Origin: Embleya scabrispora DSM 41855 | Lineage (GTDB): Bacteria; Actinomycetota; Actinomycetes; Streptomycetales; Streptomycetaceae | DNA: 64,000 nucleotides | Reading direction: 5' to 3' | NCBI RefSeq assembly: GCF_000372745.1 | Contig: NZ_KB889677.1 | Location: 39,688 to 103,687 of the forward strand | Shown here: piece by piece, positions 34,553 to 44,800 of the stretch | Numbering within the stretch: the stretch's first letter is position 1 | Layout of the letters: every line of letters begins with the position of its first letter | Position numbers and translations under genes: made by a program | The notes under the pieces: model-generated | The model's input: the letters and a program-made list of their open reading frames with translations, nothing else | Database searches by the model: none | Told to the model about the DNA's origin: nothing

Positions 34553-35442
34553 GGCCGCACCGCCGCGTCGGCGTTGGCGACCAGGCCGGAGACGATCGCG
34601 AGATAGGCGTCCTCCAGGTCGGGCACGACCGGTACGGCGGTCCCGGCCGGTTGGTGCGGCGCGAGCACGCGCAGTCGTACGCCGGCCGTGGTGCGCACCA
34701 TCCGGCTCACCACCCAGCGTCCTCGGGCGGCCGACACCTCGGCCTGAGGCACCGTCATCTCCCAGACCACGTTTGCCACTTCGTGCAGCAACTGCTCCGG
34801 GCTCGCGCGGCGCAGCAGGCTGCCGCGGGCGAGCACCGCGATGTCGGAGGCGACCGACTCGACGTCCGAGACGATGTGCGTGGACAACAACACCACACGA
34901 TCCACCGCGAGTTCGGCCAACAGGTGACGGAAGCGGACCCGCTCCTCGGGATCCAGACCGGCGGTCGGCTCGTCCACGACCAGCACGCGCGGGTCGGCGA
35001 GCAGCGCCTGTGCGATGCCCACCCGGCGCAACATGCCACCGGAGAACTTGCCCAGCGGGCGCTTGCCGACGTCGGCGAGGTTGACCGCTTCGAGCAGTTC
35101 CTCGATTCGGGCCTTGGCGGAGCGCGCGGTCAGACCCTTGGCGGCGGCGAGGTAGGCGAGGAACTCCCGGGCGCCGAGGTTCGGGTAGACCCCGAAGTCC
35201 TGCGGGAGGTAGCCCAGCGAGCGGCGCAGCGCGTCCGGGTCGGCGAGTACGTCGACGCCACCGAAGCGGATGTGTCCGGAGGTCGGGCGGGTGACGGTGG
35301 CGATGATCCGCATCAGCGAGGATTTGCCCGCGCCGTTGGGGCCCAACAGCCCGAGCAGGCCCGGTTCCAGGCACAGCGTGACGCCGTCGACGGCGCGTTT
35401 GCCGCCGGGGTAGTCCTTGGTGACGTCGATCAGTTCGAGCAT
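34549..35442 (-). CDS. ABC transporter ATPase partner of the ABC-2 permease
   Basis: 297 residues. Walker A LGPNGAGKSS, Q-loop LGYLPQDFG, signature KFSGGMLRRVG, Walker B VLVVDEPTAGLDP and the switch His in LLSTHIVSDV are all present. The C-terminal 80 residues are the extension common in ABC-2 export ATPases. The ATG at 35442 has GAAGGG upstream. It is coupled to the permease and lies 156 bp after the kinase gene on the same strand, so the four genes may form one unit. Confidence 0.94.
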   Translation of the reverse strand: MLELIDVTKDYPGGKRAVDGVTLCLEPGLLGLLGPNGAGKSSLMRIIATVTRPTSGHIRFGGVDVLADPDALRRSLGYLPQDFGVYPNLGAREFLAYLAAAKGLTARSAKARIEELLEAVNLADVGKRPLGKFSGGMLRRVGIAQALLADPRVLVVDEPTAGLDPEERVRFRHLLAELAVDRVVLLSTHIVSDVESVASDIAVLARGSLLRRASPEQLLHEVANVVWEMTVPQAEVSAARGRWVVSRMVRTTAGVRLRVLAPHQPAGTAVPVVPDLEDAYLAIVSGLVANADAAVRP

Positions 35443-35598
35443 GTCGGTCTGCCCTTCGCGATGGCGCGCGGGTCGCGCCGCGCCGCGAGGTGGTCCGCGG
35501 CACCGGGCCAGCCTGCGCGTTCGCGCGGGCGCGGACATCTGCCGTTCGGGAGATATCCGGTGGGTCCGTGCCGCCCGGGGGCCTCGGTGCTCGGGCGA

Positions 35599-36897
35599 TC
35601 AGCCGGGGTACCTCGGTGCTCGGGTAAGCCGCCGGGACGGGCCCGCCGGGTCGTGCGGTTCCTCGGGCGCGGGCCGTCGGGTCGGGTGCCCGGGAGTGCG
35701 GGCCGGTCGGTGCTGTCGCGTGGTGGGCAGGAGGCCGACCACGCGCCAGCCGCCCTGGTGCGGTCCGGCCGTGAGGCTGCCGCCCAGTGCTTCGAGGCGC
35801 GCTCCGAGTGCGGCCAACCCGGTGCCGCCGCCGTCCCGTTCGGCCGGCGCGGGACGGGAGGCGCCGCCGAGGTCGGTCACCGATACCTCGATCCCTCGGG
35901 TGCGAGCCGGGCCGACCGCGACTGTGACGCCGGCCGTGTCCGGGGCGTGTCGGCGGACGTTGGTGAGGGCCTCCAGGACCACGAAGTAGGCCGCCTCGTC
36001 CAGCGGGCCGGGCAGCGCGCCGGCCAGGTCCGGAGCCAGGTCGAGTTCGGCGCGTACCCGGCCCGAGCCGGCGAAGCGCTCGACCAGGACCGGTAGATCG
36101 GCCATCCCGTACACCCGGGTCGGCGGCTCGGGCAGCTCCGCCGCGTCGTCCTCGCCGGCGCTCTCGCGCAGGGTCCGTACCGTGCGATCCATCGACTCCA
36201 GCGCACGCAGTCCGGCCTGCTCGATCCGGGCGAGCAGGGCGCGGGTGTGCTCGGCATCCGCCCCGGTCGGCTCGTCGAGCTGTCCCGCCTGGGCCTCCAG
36301 GACGATCCCGGTCACCTCGTGGGCGACGAAGTCGTGCAGGTCACGGGCCACCTCCAGGCGCTGGAGTCGACGGGCCAGGGCGACCGCGCGGGTGCGGCGG
36401 TCGTCCAGCGAGCGCAGGTACAGGCCCACGCCCGCGGTGGCCGCGGCCGGCAGCAAAGCGACCGCGCACATCGCGACCGACGCCTCCCAGGTCACCGCGG
36501 GGGCGCGCAGCGTGAAGCGCAGCGGGAGCGCCGCGATGGCCAGGCCGAGCGCCGAGCCGAGCCACACGGCGGCGCGCCCCGGCAGCCGGCGGACCACCCG
36601 CTCGACCGTCAACCACAGGCCGACGAACTCGAACGGCATCCAGAAGCCCGCGAGTTGGTGTGGCCCGGGATAGCAGATGTCGATCAGCAGCGAGGTTGCC
36701 ACCGCCGCCCACGCGGCGCCCGTCAGGGACACCCGCCCGATCGGCCACCGGGGCAGCGCGCCGCCGACGGCGAGGGCGGCCGGGAGCGCGGCGAGGACGC
36801 CGACGGGTGCGGCGAGCGGAAGCGGCAGCAGTACCAGGGACACGGCTGCGACGGTCCAGCCGATCCGGCGCCGTTGCCCGGGCGGAGCGGTGGTCAT
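35599..36897 (-). CDS. Sensor histidine kinase (LuxR-partner type)
   Basis: 432 residues. About five to six N-terminal membrane helices are followed by the dimerisation/phosphoacceptor segment ARDLHDFVAHEVTG at about 180-195, with the His typical of HisKA_3 kinases, and an ATPase domain (VVLEALTNVRRHAPDT as the N box, GGGTGLAALGARLEALGG as the G box). A basic Pro-rich tail of 60 residues closes it. Its ATG overlaps the response regulator stop (ATGA). It probably senses envelope stress or the cargo of the ABC exporter downstream. Confidence 0.93.
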   Translation of the reverse strand: MTTAPPGQRRRIGWTVAAVSLVLLPLPLAAPVGVLAALPAALAVGGALPRWPIGRVSLTGAAWAAVATSLLIDICYPGPHQLAGFWMPFEFVGLWLTVERVVRRLPGRAAVWLGSALGLAIAALPLRFTLRAPAVTWEASVAMCAVALLPAAATAGVGLYLRSLDDRRTRAVALARRLQRLEVARDLHDFVAHEVTGIVLEAQAGQLDEPTGADAEHTRALLARIEQAGLRALESMDRTVRTLRESAGEDDAAELPEPPTRVYGMADLPVLVERFAGSGRVRAELDLAPDLAGALPGPLDEAAYFVVLEALTNVRRHAPDTAGVTVAVGPARTRGIEVSVTDLGGASRPAPAERDGGGTGLAALGARLEALGGSLTAGPHQGGWRVVGLLPTTRQHRPARTPGHPTRRPAPEEPHDPAGPSRRLTRAPRYPG

Positions 36898-37559
36898 CGT
36901 GATCCGGTCGGTGCGTAGCCCATCTCCCAGGCGTGCACCGCGATGCCGACCCGGTTGCGGACGCCGAGCTTGCGCCCGATGGCGGCCACGTGGGTCTTGA
37001 CCGTGCCGGGCGAGATGAACAGATCGCTCGCGATGTCGGCGTTGGTCTTGCCCTCGGCGACATGGCCGGCGATCTCCACCTCGCGCTCGGTCAGCGCCTC
37101 GATCGGCGCGGGACGCGTCGGCGCCGGCTTGGGTCGGGTGACGTGCTTGAGCAGGCGGACCGTGATCGAGGGGCTGATCAGACTGTCACCGGCCACCGCC
37201 GCGCGAATCGCCTCCACCAGCAGGGCCGGGCCCGAGCGTTTGAGCAGGAAGCCCGACGCGCCGTTGCGCAGTGCCGGGTAGACGTACTCGTCCAGGTCGA
37301 ACGTGGTCACCACGACCACCTTGACCGGCACCTCGGCGGTCGGTCCGGCCAGAAGCCGGGTCAGTTCGAGCCCGTCCATCCGAGGCATCCGGATGTCCAC
37401 GAGCGCCACATCCGGCCGCAGCCGCCGTGCCGCCTCCAGCGCGGCCACCCCGTCGGCGGCCTCGCCGACCACCTCGATGCCCGCCTGCCGCTCCAGAATG
37501 CGCCGCATCCCTCGCCGCACCATCTCCTGATCGTCCGCCAGCAACACCGAGATCGTCAC
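36894..37559 (-). CDS. NarL/LuxR-type response regulator
   Basis: 221 residues. A receiver domain (acidic Asp9-Asp10, phosphoacceptor Asp55 in LVDIRMPRMDG, the Thr in VVVTTFD, Lys in FLLKRSG) is joined to a LuxR-type DNA-binding domain (ALTEREVEIAGHVAEGKTNA, then GTVKTHVAAIGRKLGVRNR). The GTG at 37559 is used, preceded by a GGCGG-like site. It is first in the unit regulator, kinase, ATPase, permease, and divergent from the PucR gene; the palindrome at 37588 sits between. Confidence 0.95.
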   Translation of the reverse strand: MTISVLLADDQEMVRRGMRRILERQAGIEVVGEAADGVAALEAARRLRPDVALVDIRMPRMDGLELTRLLAGPTAEVPVKVVVVTTFDLDEYVYPALRNGASGFLLKRSGPALLVEAIRAAVAGDSLISPSITVRLLKHVTRPKPAPTRPAPIEALTEREVEIAGHVAEGKTNADIASDLFISPGTVKTHVAAIGRKLGVRNRVGIAVHAWEMGYAPTGSR

Positions 37560-37587
37560 AACTCCCGATTCTGCCGGCGGCGGTTCC

Positions 37588-37605
37588 TGCCGGGAATCGG
37601 CAATG
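37588..37605. promoter_or_regulatory. Palindrome 1 upstream of the PucR gene
   Basis: TGCCGGGAATCGGCAATG has TGCCG and CGGCA arms around five bases. It overlaps the -35 side of a TAGCGT -10 box at 37610-37615 and ends 57 bp before the GTG at 37663. A matching site lies at 38865. Likely autoregulatory. Confidence 0.6.
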
Positions 37606-37662
37606 TTGGTAGCGTTTCGGCGCCGGGTTCGGCGACGTGGCAGGGCTTCGGGGGGACCGGGA

Positions 37663-38772
37663 GTGGAGAGCGACGACGAGATACCCGTCGAATTCGTGGC
37701 CGGGTGGGCCGAGGTGCTCGGGGAGGTCTCCGGGACCGGGCGGCTGTTGCGGCGGGCCGAGTTGCACGCGCTGGCGGAGTCGGGTGAGCGGGCGGCGGAG
37801 GCCGGGCACGATTGGCGTCCCCTGGTCGGGTTGTACGTGCGCGAGACGCGCCGCGCGTGGGGCACGTTGCCGGGCATCGGGCGCGCGGCGAGTGTGAGCG
37901 ACGCGGCCCGGGGCGGGGACGCGGTGCTGGCCGCGCTGGATGCGGCGATCGCCGCTCTCGGTGCCGGGTACGAGCACGCGCGGCGGCTCGCGGTTCGCCG
38001 GGAGGAGGCCGCACGGCGCGAGTTCGTCGACGACCTGCTCTACGGCCGAAGCGACCCGGGACGGTTGGCCGAGCGCGCCGAGCGGTTCGGGCTGCGCCTG
38101 GCCCGGGCGCACGCGGTCGCGGTGGCCGTGGGCGCGAGCGACTACGACGAGGTGCATCCGCTGGTCCGCCGGGTCGAGCGCGAGTTGATCGGTCGGTTCG
38201 GCGAGCGCGACGTGTTGCTGACCACCAAGGACGGCCGGCTCGTGTGCATCGCGGCGGACAACGAGCAGTCGGTGCTCACCGCGTTCGCCCGGTACGCGAC
38301 CCGGACCGACGCCGGCCGCGAGGTCGCGCGTCGGGTCGCGCTGGGCCGACCGCACGCCGGCGCGAGTGGCGTGGTGTTGTCCTACGAGGAGGCGCTGGGC
38401 GCGCTCGACCTGGCCGTGCGGCTGGATCTGCCGGCCGGCGTGCTGGACGCCGGCGACCTGCTGGTCTTCCCGGTGCTGATGCGCGACCGGGCGGCGATGG
38501 CCGATCTGGTCCGCAGCGCGCTGGGTCCGCTGACGCACGCGCGCGGCGGCGCGGGCCCGCTCCTGGAGACGATCACCGCGTGTGCGGCGGCCGGTTACGT
38601 CAATGCCGAGGCCGCCCGCCGGTTGCGGATCAGTGTGCGCACGCTGTCCTACCGGCTGGAGCGGATTCGCACGCTGACCGGATACGACCCCGGCGACGCG
38701 CTCCAGCGGTACACCCTGGAGACCGCCGCCCTGGGCGCCCGGCTCCTGGGCTGGCCGGATACCCCGCTTTGA
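37663..38772 (+). CDS. PucR/CdaR-family transcriptional regulator
   Basis: 369 residues. The C-terminal 60 residues carry the PucR-type helix-turn-helix (GYVNAEAARRLRISVRTLSY, then RLERIRTLTGYDP). The middle has a GGDEF-like or sugar-diacid-regulator fold (LARAHAVAVAVGASDYDEV). The N-terminal part is unassigned. Such activators usually sense small metabolites. GTG at 37663 with GGGGG upstream. It is in line with, and 169 bp before, the NfeD-like gene; the same palindrome stands at the same distance upstream of both, so it is the best candidate regulator of the downstream membrane module. Confidence 0.88.
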   Translation: MESDDEIPVEFVAGWAEVLGEVSGTGRLLRRAELHALAESGERAAEAGHDWRPLVGLYVRETRRAWGTLPGIGRAASVSDAARGGDAVLAALDAAIAALGAGYEHARRLAVRREEAARREFVDDLLYGRSDPGRLAERAERFGLRLARAHAVAVAVGASDYDEVHPLVRRVERELIGRFGERDVLLTTKDGRLVCIAADNEQSVLTAFARYATRTDAGREVARRVALGRPHAGASGVVLSYEEALGALDLAVRLDLPAGVLDAGDLLVFPVLMRDRAAMADLVRSALGPLTHARGGAGPLLETITACAAAGYVNAEAARRLRISVRTLSYRLERIRTLTGYDPGDALQRYTLETAALGARLLGWPDTPL

Positions 38773-38864
38773 TCGTGCCTCGCCGCTTGCGCCCCGCTGT
38801 GACCGCGCCCGCTGGGGCGTGGTCGCCCGGGGCCCGGTACCGGATATCAAGCAGGCGTCAACAC

Positions 38865-38882
38865 TGCCGGCATCCGGCAATG
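38865..38882. promoter_or_regulatory. Palindrome 2 upstream of the NfeD-like/flotillin/AAA module
   Basis: TGCCGGCATCCGGCAATG has perfect TGCCGG and CCGGCA arms around CAT. It matches the site at 37588 at 15 of 18 positions and ends 59 bp before the GTG at 38942. Confidence 0.6.
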
Positions 38883-38941
38883 CGCGCGTCCTGCCACCGG
38901 TGCCACGATGTCGGCGCACGGCGGGCCGAGGGGGTGGAACG

Positions 38942-39604
38942 GTGGGGGATTTCGTGCGGGCGGCACTGGCGTTTCCCGCCGTTTTGTTCAGCTTCGCGCT
39001 CGTTGTGGTGGCGGCCTATTGGCTGCTGGTGCTGCTCGGCGGTGTCGCCGTGGGCCATGGGGGCCACGGGGACCACGGGGGTGGTCATCATGGCGGGCCC
39101 CGGGCCCACGGGGGCCATGACGGTCACGGTGGTCACGCCGGTCATGGGGACCACGACCCACGCGACACCGCCGGCGTACCGATCACCGTGACCGTCTCGT
39201 TCGCGATCGCGGTGACCTGGTTCGTCTGTCTGGTCGGGACCGCGCTGACCGACCGCTGGTGGCTGCGCGCCGCGGCGCTCCCCGCGGCGCTCGGTCTCGG
39301 CCTGCTCACCGCGCGTCTCGTGCGGGCCCTGGGTCGGCGCTTCATGCCACTCGAACGCCCGTCCGTGCGCGCCGACTTCGTCGGCCGGACCTGCCTGATC
39401 CGGACCGGTCGGGTGGGCCTGGACTTCGGTCAGGCCGAGGTCCGGGCCGAGGACGGCTCGACCGCGATCCTCCAGGTGCGCACGGACGAAAGCGGGTTGG
39501 CCTCCGGCAGCACCGCGCTGATCTTCGACTACGACGCGGCCGGCGAGTTCTTCCGGGTCACCCGCTACGACAGCGCCCTGGACCCGGACCGCACGGCGCG
39601 CTGA
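38942..39604 (+). CDS. NfeD/YqiJ-like membrane protein with His-rich loop and OB-fold
   Basis: 220 residues. Two or three N-terminal membrane helices (AALAFPAVLFSFALVVVAA; TVSFAIAVTWFVCLVGTAL; and a third) surround a His/Gly-rich loop of about 35 residues (GHGGHGDHGGGHHGG and on). The C-terminal part looks like the OB-fold domain of NfeD/YqiJ proteins (FVGRTCLIRTGRVG, then GQAEVRAEDGSTAILQVR). Such proteins partner with flotillins, which is what the next gene encodes. The His-rich loop may bind zinc or nickel; this is unusual for the family. GTG at 38942 with GAGGGGG upstream. Confidence 0.82.
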   Translation: MGDFVRAALAFPAVLFSFALVVVAAYWLLVLLGGVAVGHGGHGDHGGGHHGGPRAHGGHDGHGGHAGHGDHDPRDTAGVPITVTVSFAIAVTWFVCLVGTALTDRWWLRAAALPAALGLGLLTARLVRALGRRFMPLERPSVRADFVGRTCLIRTGRVGLDFGQAEVRAEDGSTAILQVRTDESGLASGSTALIFDYDAAGEFFRVTRYDSALDPDRTAR

Positions 39605-39754
39605 TCGGCTCGGGCCCGGCATCCGGTCGCGGCCCCGGACCCGCACGAATCCTCGCGCCCGCCCCTTCGCCACTCTTCGCCGGGTGACGAGCGTCGCGGC
39701 GTCAAAACCGCCTGCTTGCCAACCAACGTCCCGTTCGACCAAGGGATTTCACTG

Positions 39755-41785
39755 ATGGATGCCATCACCGTGGGCATCGGTGTGCTCGTCGCCGTCGTCC
39801 TGCTCGTCCTGCTCGTCGTGTGCCTGGCCGTGACCCGGCTGTACCGCAAGGTGTCACAGGGTCAGGCCCTGATCATCTCCAAGGCCGACACGGTCGACGT
39901 CACCTTCACCGGCGCCGTGGTGCTGCCCGTACTGCATCGGGCCGAGACCATGGACATCTCGGTGAAGACCATCGAGATCCGCCGGACCGGCCGCGAGGGC
40001 CTGATCTGTCAGGACAACATCCGGGCCGACATCCACATCTACTTCTTCGTGCGGGTCAACAAGACTGTCGAGGACGTGATCAAGGTCGCCCAGGCGATCG
40101 GCGCGGACCGGGCCAGCGACCGGGCCGCCATCCAGGACTTCTTCGCCGCCAAGTTCGCCGAGGCGCTCAAGACGGTGGGCAAGCAACTCGACTTCGTCGA
40201 CCTGTACACCAAGCGCGAGGAGTTCCGGGACCGCATCCTCGCGGTGATCGGCACCGACCTCAACGGCTACCACCTCGACGACGCCGCGATCGACTTCCTC
40301 GAACAGACCCCGATGAGCCAGCTCGACGGCGCCAACATCCTGGACGCCCAGGGCATTCGCAAGATCACCGAGCTGACCGCGATCGAGCACGTGCGCACCA
40401 ACGAGTACCAGCGCACCGAGGAGAAGGAGATGACCCGGCAGAACGTCGAGGCCCGGGAGACGGTGCTCGAACTCGAGCGCCGGCAGGCCGACGCGGAGAT
40501 CAAGCAGCGCCGGGAGATCGAGATCAGCCGGGCCCGGGAGGAGGCCGAGACCGCTCGGGTGCAGGCCGAGGAGCGCCTGCGCGCGCAAAGCGCACACCTG
40601 AAGACGGAGGAGGCGATCGGGATCCAGAACGAGAACCGCGAGCGTGAGGTGGCCGTCGCGCAGAAGAACCGCGAGCGGGTGATCGCGGTGGAGAACGAAC
40701 GGATCGAGAAGGACCGCCTCCTGGAGGTGATCGCCCGGGAGCGGGAGACCCAGCTGCGCCGGATCGCCGGCGACAAGGAGGTCGAGGCGGAAAAGCGCGA
40801 CATCGCCGAGGTGATCCGCGAGCGGATCGCGGTCGAGCGCACCGTCGCCGCGCAGGAGGAGGAGATCAAGAAGCTGCGGCTGGTCGAGGAGGCCGAGCGC
40901 GAGCGCCAGGCGCTGGTCATCCACGCCGAGGCCGAGGCGCAGGAGCGGCTGGTCAAGGACATCAAGGCCGCCGAGGCCGCCGAGCAGGCGGCCGGACACC
41001 GGGCGGCCGAGCAGCTCACCCTGGCCGAGGCCCGGCGCAAGGCCGCCGAACTGGACACCCAGGCCGCGATCCGCGGCGCCGAGGGCAAGCGCGCCGAGGC
41101 GGCGGCGGTCGGCCTGGCCGAGGCCGAGGTGCAGGAGCGGATGGCCGAGGCGGTGTCCAAGCTGGGCCACGCCGAGGCGGAGGTGACCCGCAGGAAGGCG
41201 CTCGCGAGCGCCGAGGGGCTGCGCGAGCGACTCAAGGGCGAGGCCGAGGGTCTGACCGAGAAGGCCGCCGCGATGGCCGCCCTGGACGAGTCCAGCCGAG
41301 TGCACGAGGAATACCGGCTGCGTCTGGAGGCGGAGAAGGAGATCCGATTGGCCGGTCTGGACGTGGACCGGCAGATCGCCGAGGCACAGGCGACGGTGCT
41401 GGCGACCGGTCTGGAGAACGCCAGGATCGACATCGTCGGCGGGGACAGCATGTTCTTCGACAAGATCATGGGCGCGATGGCGGCCGGGAAGAGTGTGGAC
41501 GCGTTCGTCGGCCGCTCGGACACGGTACGCACGATGGCCGGTACCTGGCTGGACCCGAACGCCTCCACCTTCGCCGCCGACCTCGGTGCGATGGTCACCG
41601 GCCTGGGTGCGGGCGGCGTGCGCGACCTCACCCTGGCCGGCGCGCTCGGCGCGTTGATCGCCGGCGGCGGCCCGCAGACCGCCGTGCTCACGGGCCTGCT
41701 CGAATCGGTGCGGGCCGGCGGACTCGGCGACACCCGACTCGCCGATCTGGTGGCCCCCGCGCGGCTCAACGGCGCCGGCAAGTAA
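39755..41785 (+). CDS. Flotillin-family SPFH protein (YqiK-like)
   Basis: 676 residues. One N-terminal membrane helix (about 5-27), then an SPFH domain (about 40-210: VSQGQALIISKADTVDV, later HIYFFVRVNKTVEDVI), and a long alpha-helical coiled coil rich in Glu, Arg and Ala (about 215-570), closed by a Gly/Ala-rich C-terminus. Flotillins form oligomeric membrane scaffolds. It is between the NfeD-like gene and the AAA ATPase, 47 bp before the latter, so the three products likely assemble. ATG at 39755. Confidence 0.92.
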   Translation: MDAITVGIGVLVAVVLLVLLVVCLAVTRLYRKVSQGQALIISKADTVDVTFTGAVVLPVLHRAETMDISVKTIEIRRTGREGLICQDNIRADIHIYFFVRVNKTVEDVIKVAQAIGADRASDRAAIQDFFAAKFAEALKTVGKQLDFVDLYTKREEFRDRILAVIGTDLNGYHLDDAAIDFLEQTPMSQLDGANILDAQGIRKITELTAIEHVRTNEYQRTEEKEMTRQNVEARETVLELERRQADAEIKQRREIEISRAREEAETARVQAEERLRAQSAHLKTEEAIGIQNENREREVAVAQKNRERVIAVENERIEKDRLLEVIARERETQLRRIAGDKEVEAEKRDIAEVIRERIAVERTVAAQEEEIKKLRLVEEAERERQALVIHAEAEAQERLVKDIKAAEAAEQAAGHRAAEQLTLAEARRKAAELDTQAAIRGAEGKRAEAAAVGLAEAEVQERMAEAVSKLGHAEAEVTRRKALASAEGLRERLKGEAEGLTEKAAAMAALDESSRVHEEYRLRLEAEKEIRLAGLDVDRQIAEAQATVLATGLENARIDIVGGDSMFFDKIMGAMAAGKSVDAFVGRSDTVRTMAGTWLDPNASTFAADLGAMVTGLGAGGVRDLTLAGALGALIAGGGPQTAVLTGLLESVRAGGLGDTRLADLVAPARLNGAGK

Positions 41786-41832
41786 CCGCGACGCCACCGA
41801 CCAGCCCTGACGACAAAGGAGTTGACCCGAAC

Positions 41833-44800
41833 GTGAGCAGCTCCGCCCCGGTCGTGGGCGGCCCCGAGGCCGAATCCGGGACGTACGAGATCCTGCGCGA
41901 CCGGCTCCTGGGCGCGGCCCGCGACCTGGGGGTGCGGGCCGGGGCGCTGAACGAGCGCCGGGTGCACACCTACGGCGCCGGCGCGCTCGACCTGACCGAC
42001 ACCCACCGGGTGCACACCGAAAGCGCCACCTCGGCCCGGGACATCGTCCAGGTCGGCGGCCTGCTCCTGGTCGGCTACCGGGCCGGCGGCGATGTGGGCG
42101 AACCGGTCCGCCCCGCCGACGTGTTCGCGCTGCACCGGCGCACACCCGACGGTTTCGCCCCGGCGCCTTCGGACGCGGTGCCGGGACTGCTCGACGACGC
42201 CCGCTTCCGGCAGGACTTCACCGAACTCTTCCGCTACTTCCGCGACGCCCGACTGCTGCGACTGCGCGACATCGGCACGCACCTGCTCGCGGTCTTCCGG
42301 GTCGGCGAACGCCTGACCGACATCCGGGTGCTGCGCTGGCGGCTCGGACCCGACGGCAGCCCGAGCTACCTGGACGCCCGGGGCGAGCGCGAGCACGTCC
42401 TCCCGCCGGCGTACGACTTCGCCTGGACCGCGAGCACCCGCGCCGATCACGTGCCGGGCCGGCATCCGCACATCGCGATCGCGGGCACGCTGTACGTGGC
42501 CACCCTCGACGGCCGGCTCACCGTCAAGGTGGTCGACGACACCGGGACCGCCGAGGGCGTGTACGCCGAACCGGTCGAGGATCCGCTCCAGTCGCTGGCC
42601 GACGCGGACGTCGAGTACGCCCGGGTCGGCCCGCTGCTGCTGGTGCGGGTGCGCCCGTACCACGAGCAGGCGTGGCGGCATCTGGTGCACAACACCCGCA
42701 CCGGTGAGGTGTTGCGCCTGGACGGCATCGGGGCGGCCTGCCGGCGACTGCCCGACGAGCAGGGCATCGTCTTTCCCGGCGGCTACTACCTGAGCAACGG
42801 CACCGCGCGCACGTTCGACATCGACACCACCGACCTGGAGTTCGAGTCGACGGTGCGCTCGCCCAACGGCGAGGACGTGCTGTACGTGTTCCACGCCCGC
42901 GCCGAGGGCCGCACGGTGCTGCTGTCCTACAACGTGATCCGCGAGGAGGCCGCCGCCCCGATCGTCGGACACGGTCGGGCGCTCTTTTCGGACGGCACGA
43001 TGGCGGTGCTGCGCGCGGCGAGCGCCGAGCCCGGCCGGACGCACCCGCTTCAGATGTGGCGTACGCCGTACATCTCCGACGCGTACGCGGCGGCCCGACC
43101 CGTCGGTACCGGCCCGCTGGCCCGGATCGGCAACCCCGAGCTGGTGCGCGGCATCGCCGACTGCCTCTCGATCGCCGCGATGGCCGAGGAGATGGCACCC
43201 ACCACGGCGGTCTTCGCCGCGATCACCGCAGCCGCGGCCCGGGTCGAGGACACCCATCACTGGCTCACCGATGCCGAACTCGGGCTGCTCGCGGAACCGT
43301 TGGCCGTGGTCCGGAGTACCGCGGGCGCTGTGGTCGAGGAGTTCCGTCGGGTGCTCGACCTGAGGCGGATCGCCGCCGACGCGGTCGAGGAGGCCGCCAC
43401 GAGCATCACCGCGGTGACCCGGCGGGTGCGTGGCGAACACCCGGACAGCGCCTCGGCATGCGTCCGACAGCTCACCGATCTTCGACGTGCCCAGGGCCGG
43501 TTGGCCACTCTGCGGGACATCCGCTACGTGGACGCCGCCGCGCTGGACGAGCTCGACGCGAGCTTGGTCGAGGAGCTTGCCGCGACCGGGCGGCGTGCGG
43601 TCACCTTCCTCGCCGCCGACGACGCGTTCGCCGACACCCACCGGGCCGTCGACGACCTGGCCGCCGAGGCAGCCGCGTCGAGCACCGTCGCCGCATCCGC
43701 CGCGTTGACCGAGCGGATCGACGAACAGGCCGACGGCCTGCGGGTCGTCACCGAGGTGGTCGGCACCCTGGAGGGCACCGACGCCACCGTGCGCACCGCG
43801 ATCCTGACTCGCATCGGCGAGGTGCTCGGCGGGATCAACCGGGCTCGCGCGACGCTCCGGGCCCGCCGGCGCGAGCTGCTCGACGCCGAGCAACGCGCGG
43901 AATTCATCGCCGAGATCGCGCTTTTGGAACAGACCGTGGTCGGCGCGCTGTCCGCCGCCGTCGATCCCGAGGACTGCGACGAACAACTCGGCCGGCTGCT
44001 CGCCCGGATCGAGAACCTGGAGGCCCGATTCGGCACCTTCGACGAGCACCTGGCCCGGCTCGACACCGAGCGCGAGCGCATCCACGACGCGTTCTCCGCA
44101 CGCAAACAGGCGCGGCTGGACGAACGCGCCCGGCACGGCGCCCGGTTGATCGACTCGGCGCAGCGCATCCTGACCACGATCGGCCGCCGGGTCGCCGGCC
44201 TGGCGAGCACCGACGAGATCAACACCTGGTTCGCCTCCGACGCGCTGGTCGGCAAGGTCCGCTCGACCGCCGAGGAACTGCGCCGACTGGGCGACCCGGT
44301 CCGGGCGGGCGAGTTGGAGGGTCGGCTCAAGGCCGCCCGCCAGGAGGCCGCCCGGGCCCTGCGCGACCGGGCCGAACTCTACGACGCGGCGGGCACCGTG
44401 CGGCTGGGTCGGCACCGGTTCGCGGTGCACGAGCGGCCGATGGAGTTGACCCTGGTGCCGGATGTGGACGGCCTGGCCTTCGCGATCACCGGCACCGACT
44501 ACCGCGCGCCGCTGCCCGAGCCGCTGCCCGCCGCACACCGGGCCTTCGTGGACCAGCCGCTCGGCTCCGAGTCGCCACAGGTCTACCGGGCCGAATACCT
44601 CGCGGCGGTGGTGCTGGCCGAGACCCACCTCCCGCCGTCGGCCGGCCCGTCGGCCGAGGAACTGCTCGCCGAGGTGCGCCGGATCGCGTTGTCCCGGCAC
44701 GGCGAGGGCTACGACCGGGGAGTGCACGACCACGACGCGGCGGCGCTGATGGCGGCCGTACTGCGGTTGCGTGCCGGTGCCGGGCTGCTGCGCTTCGCGC

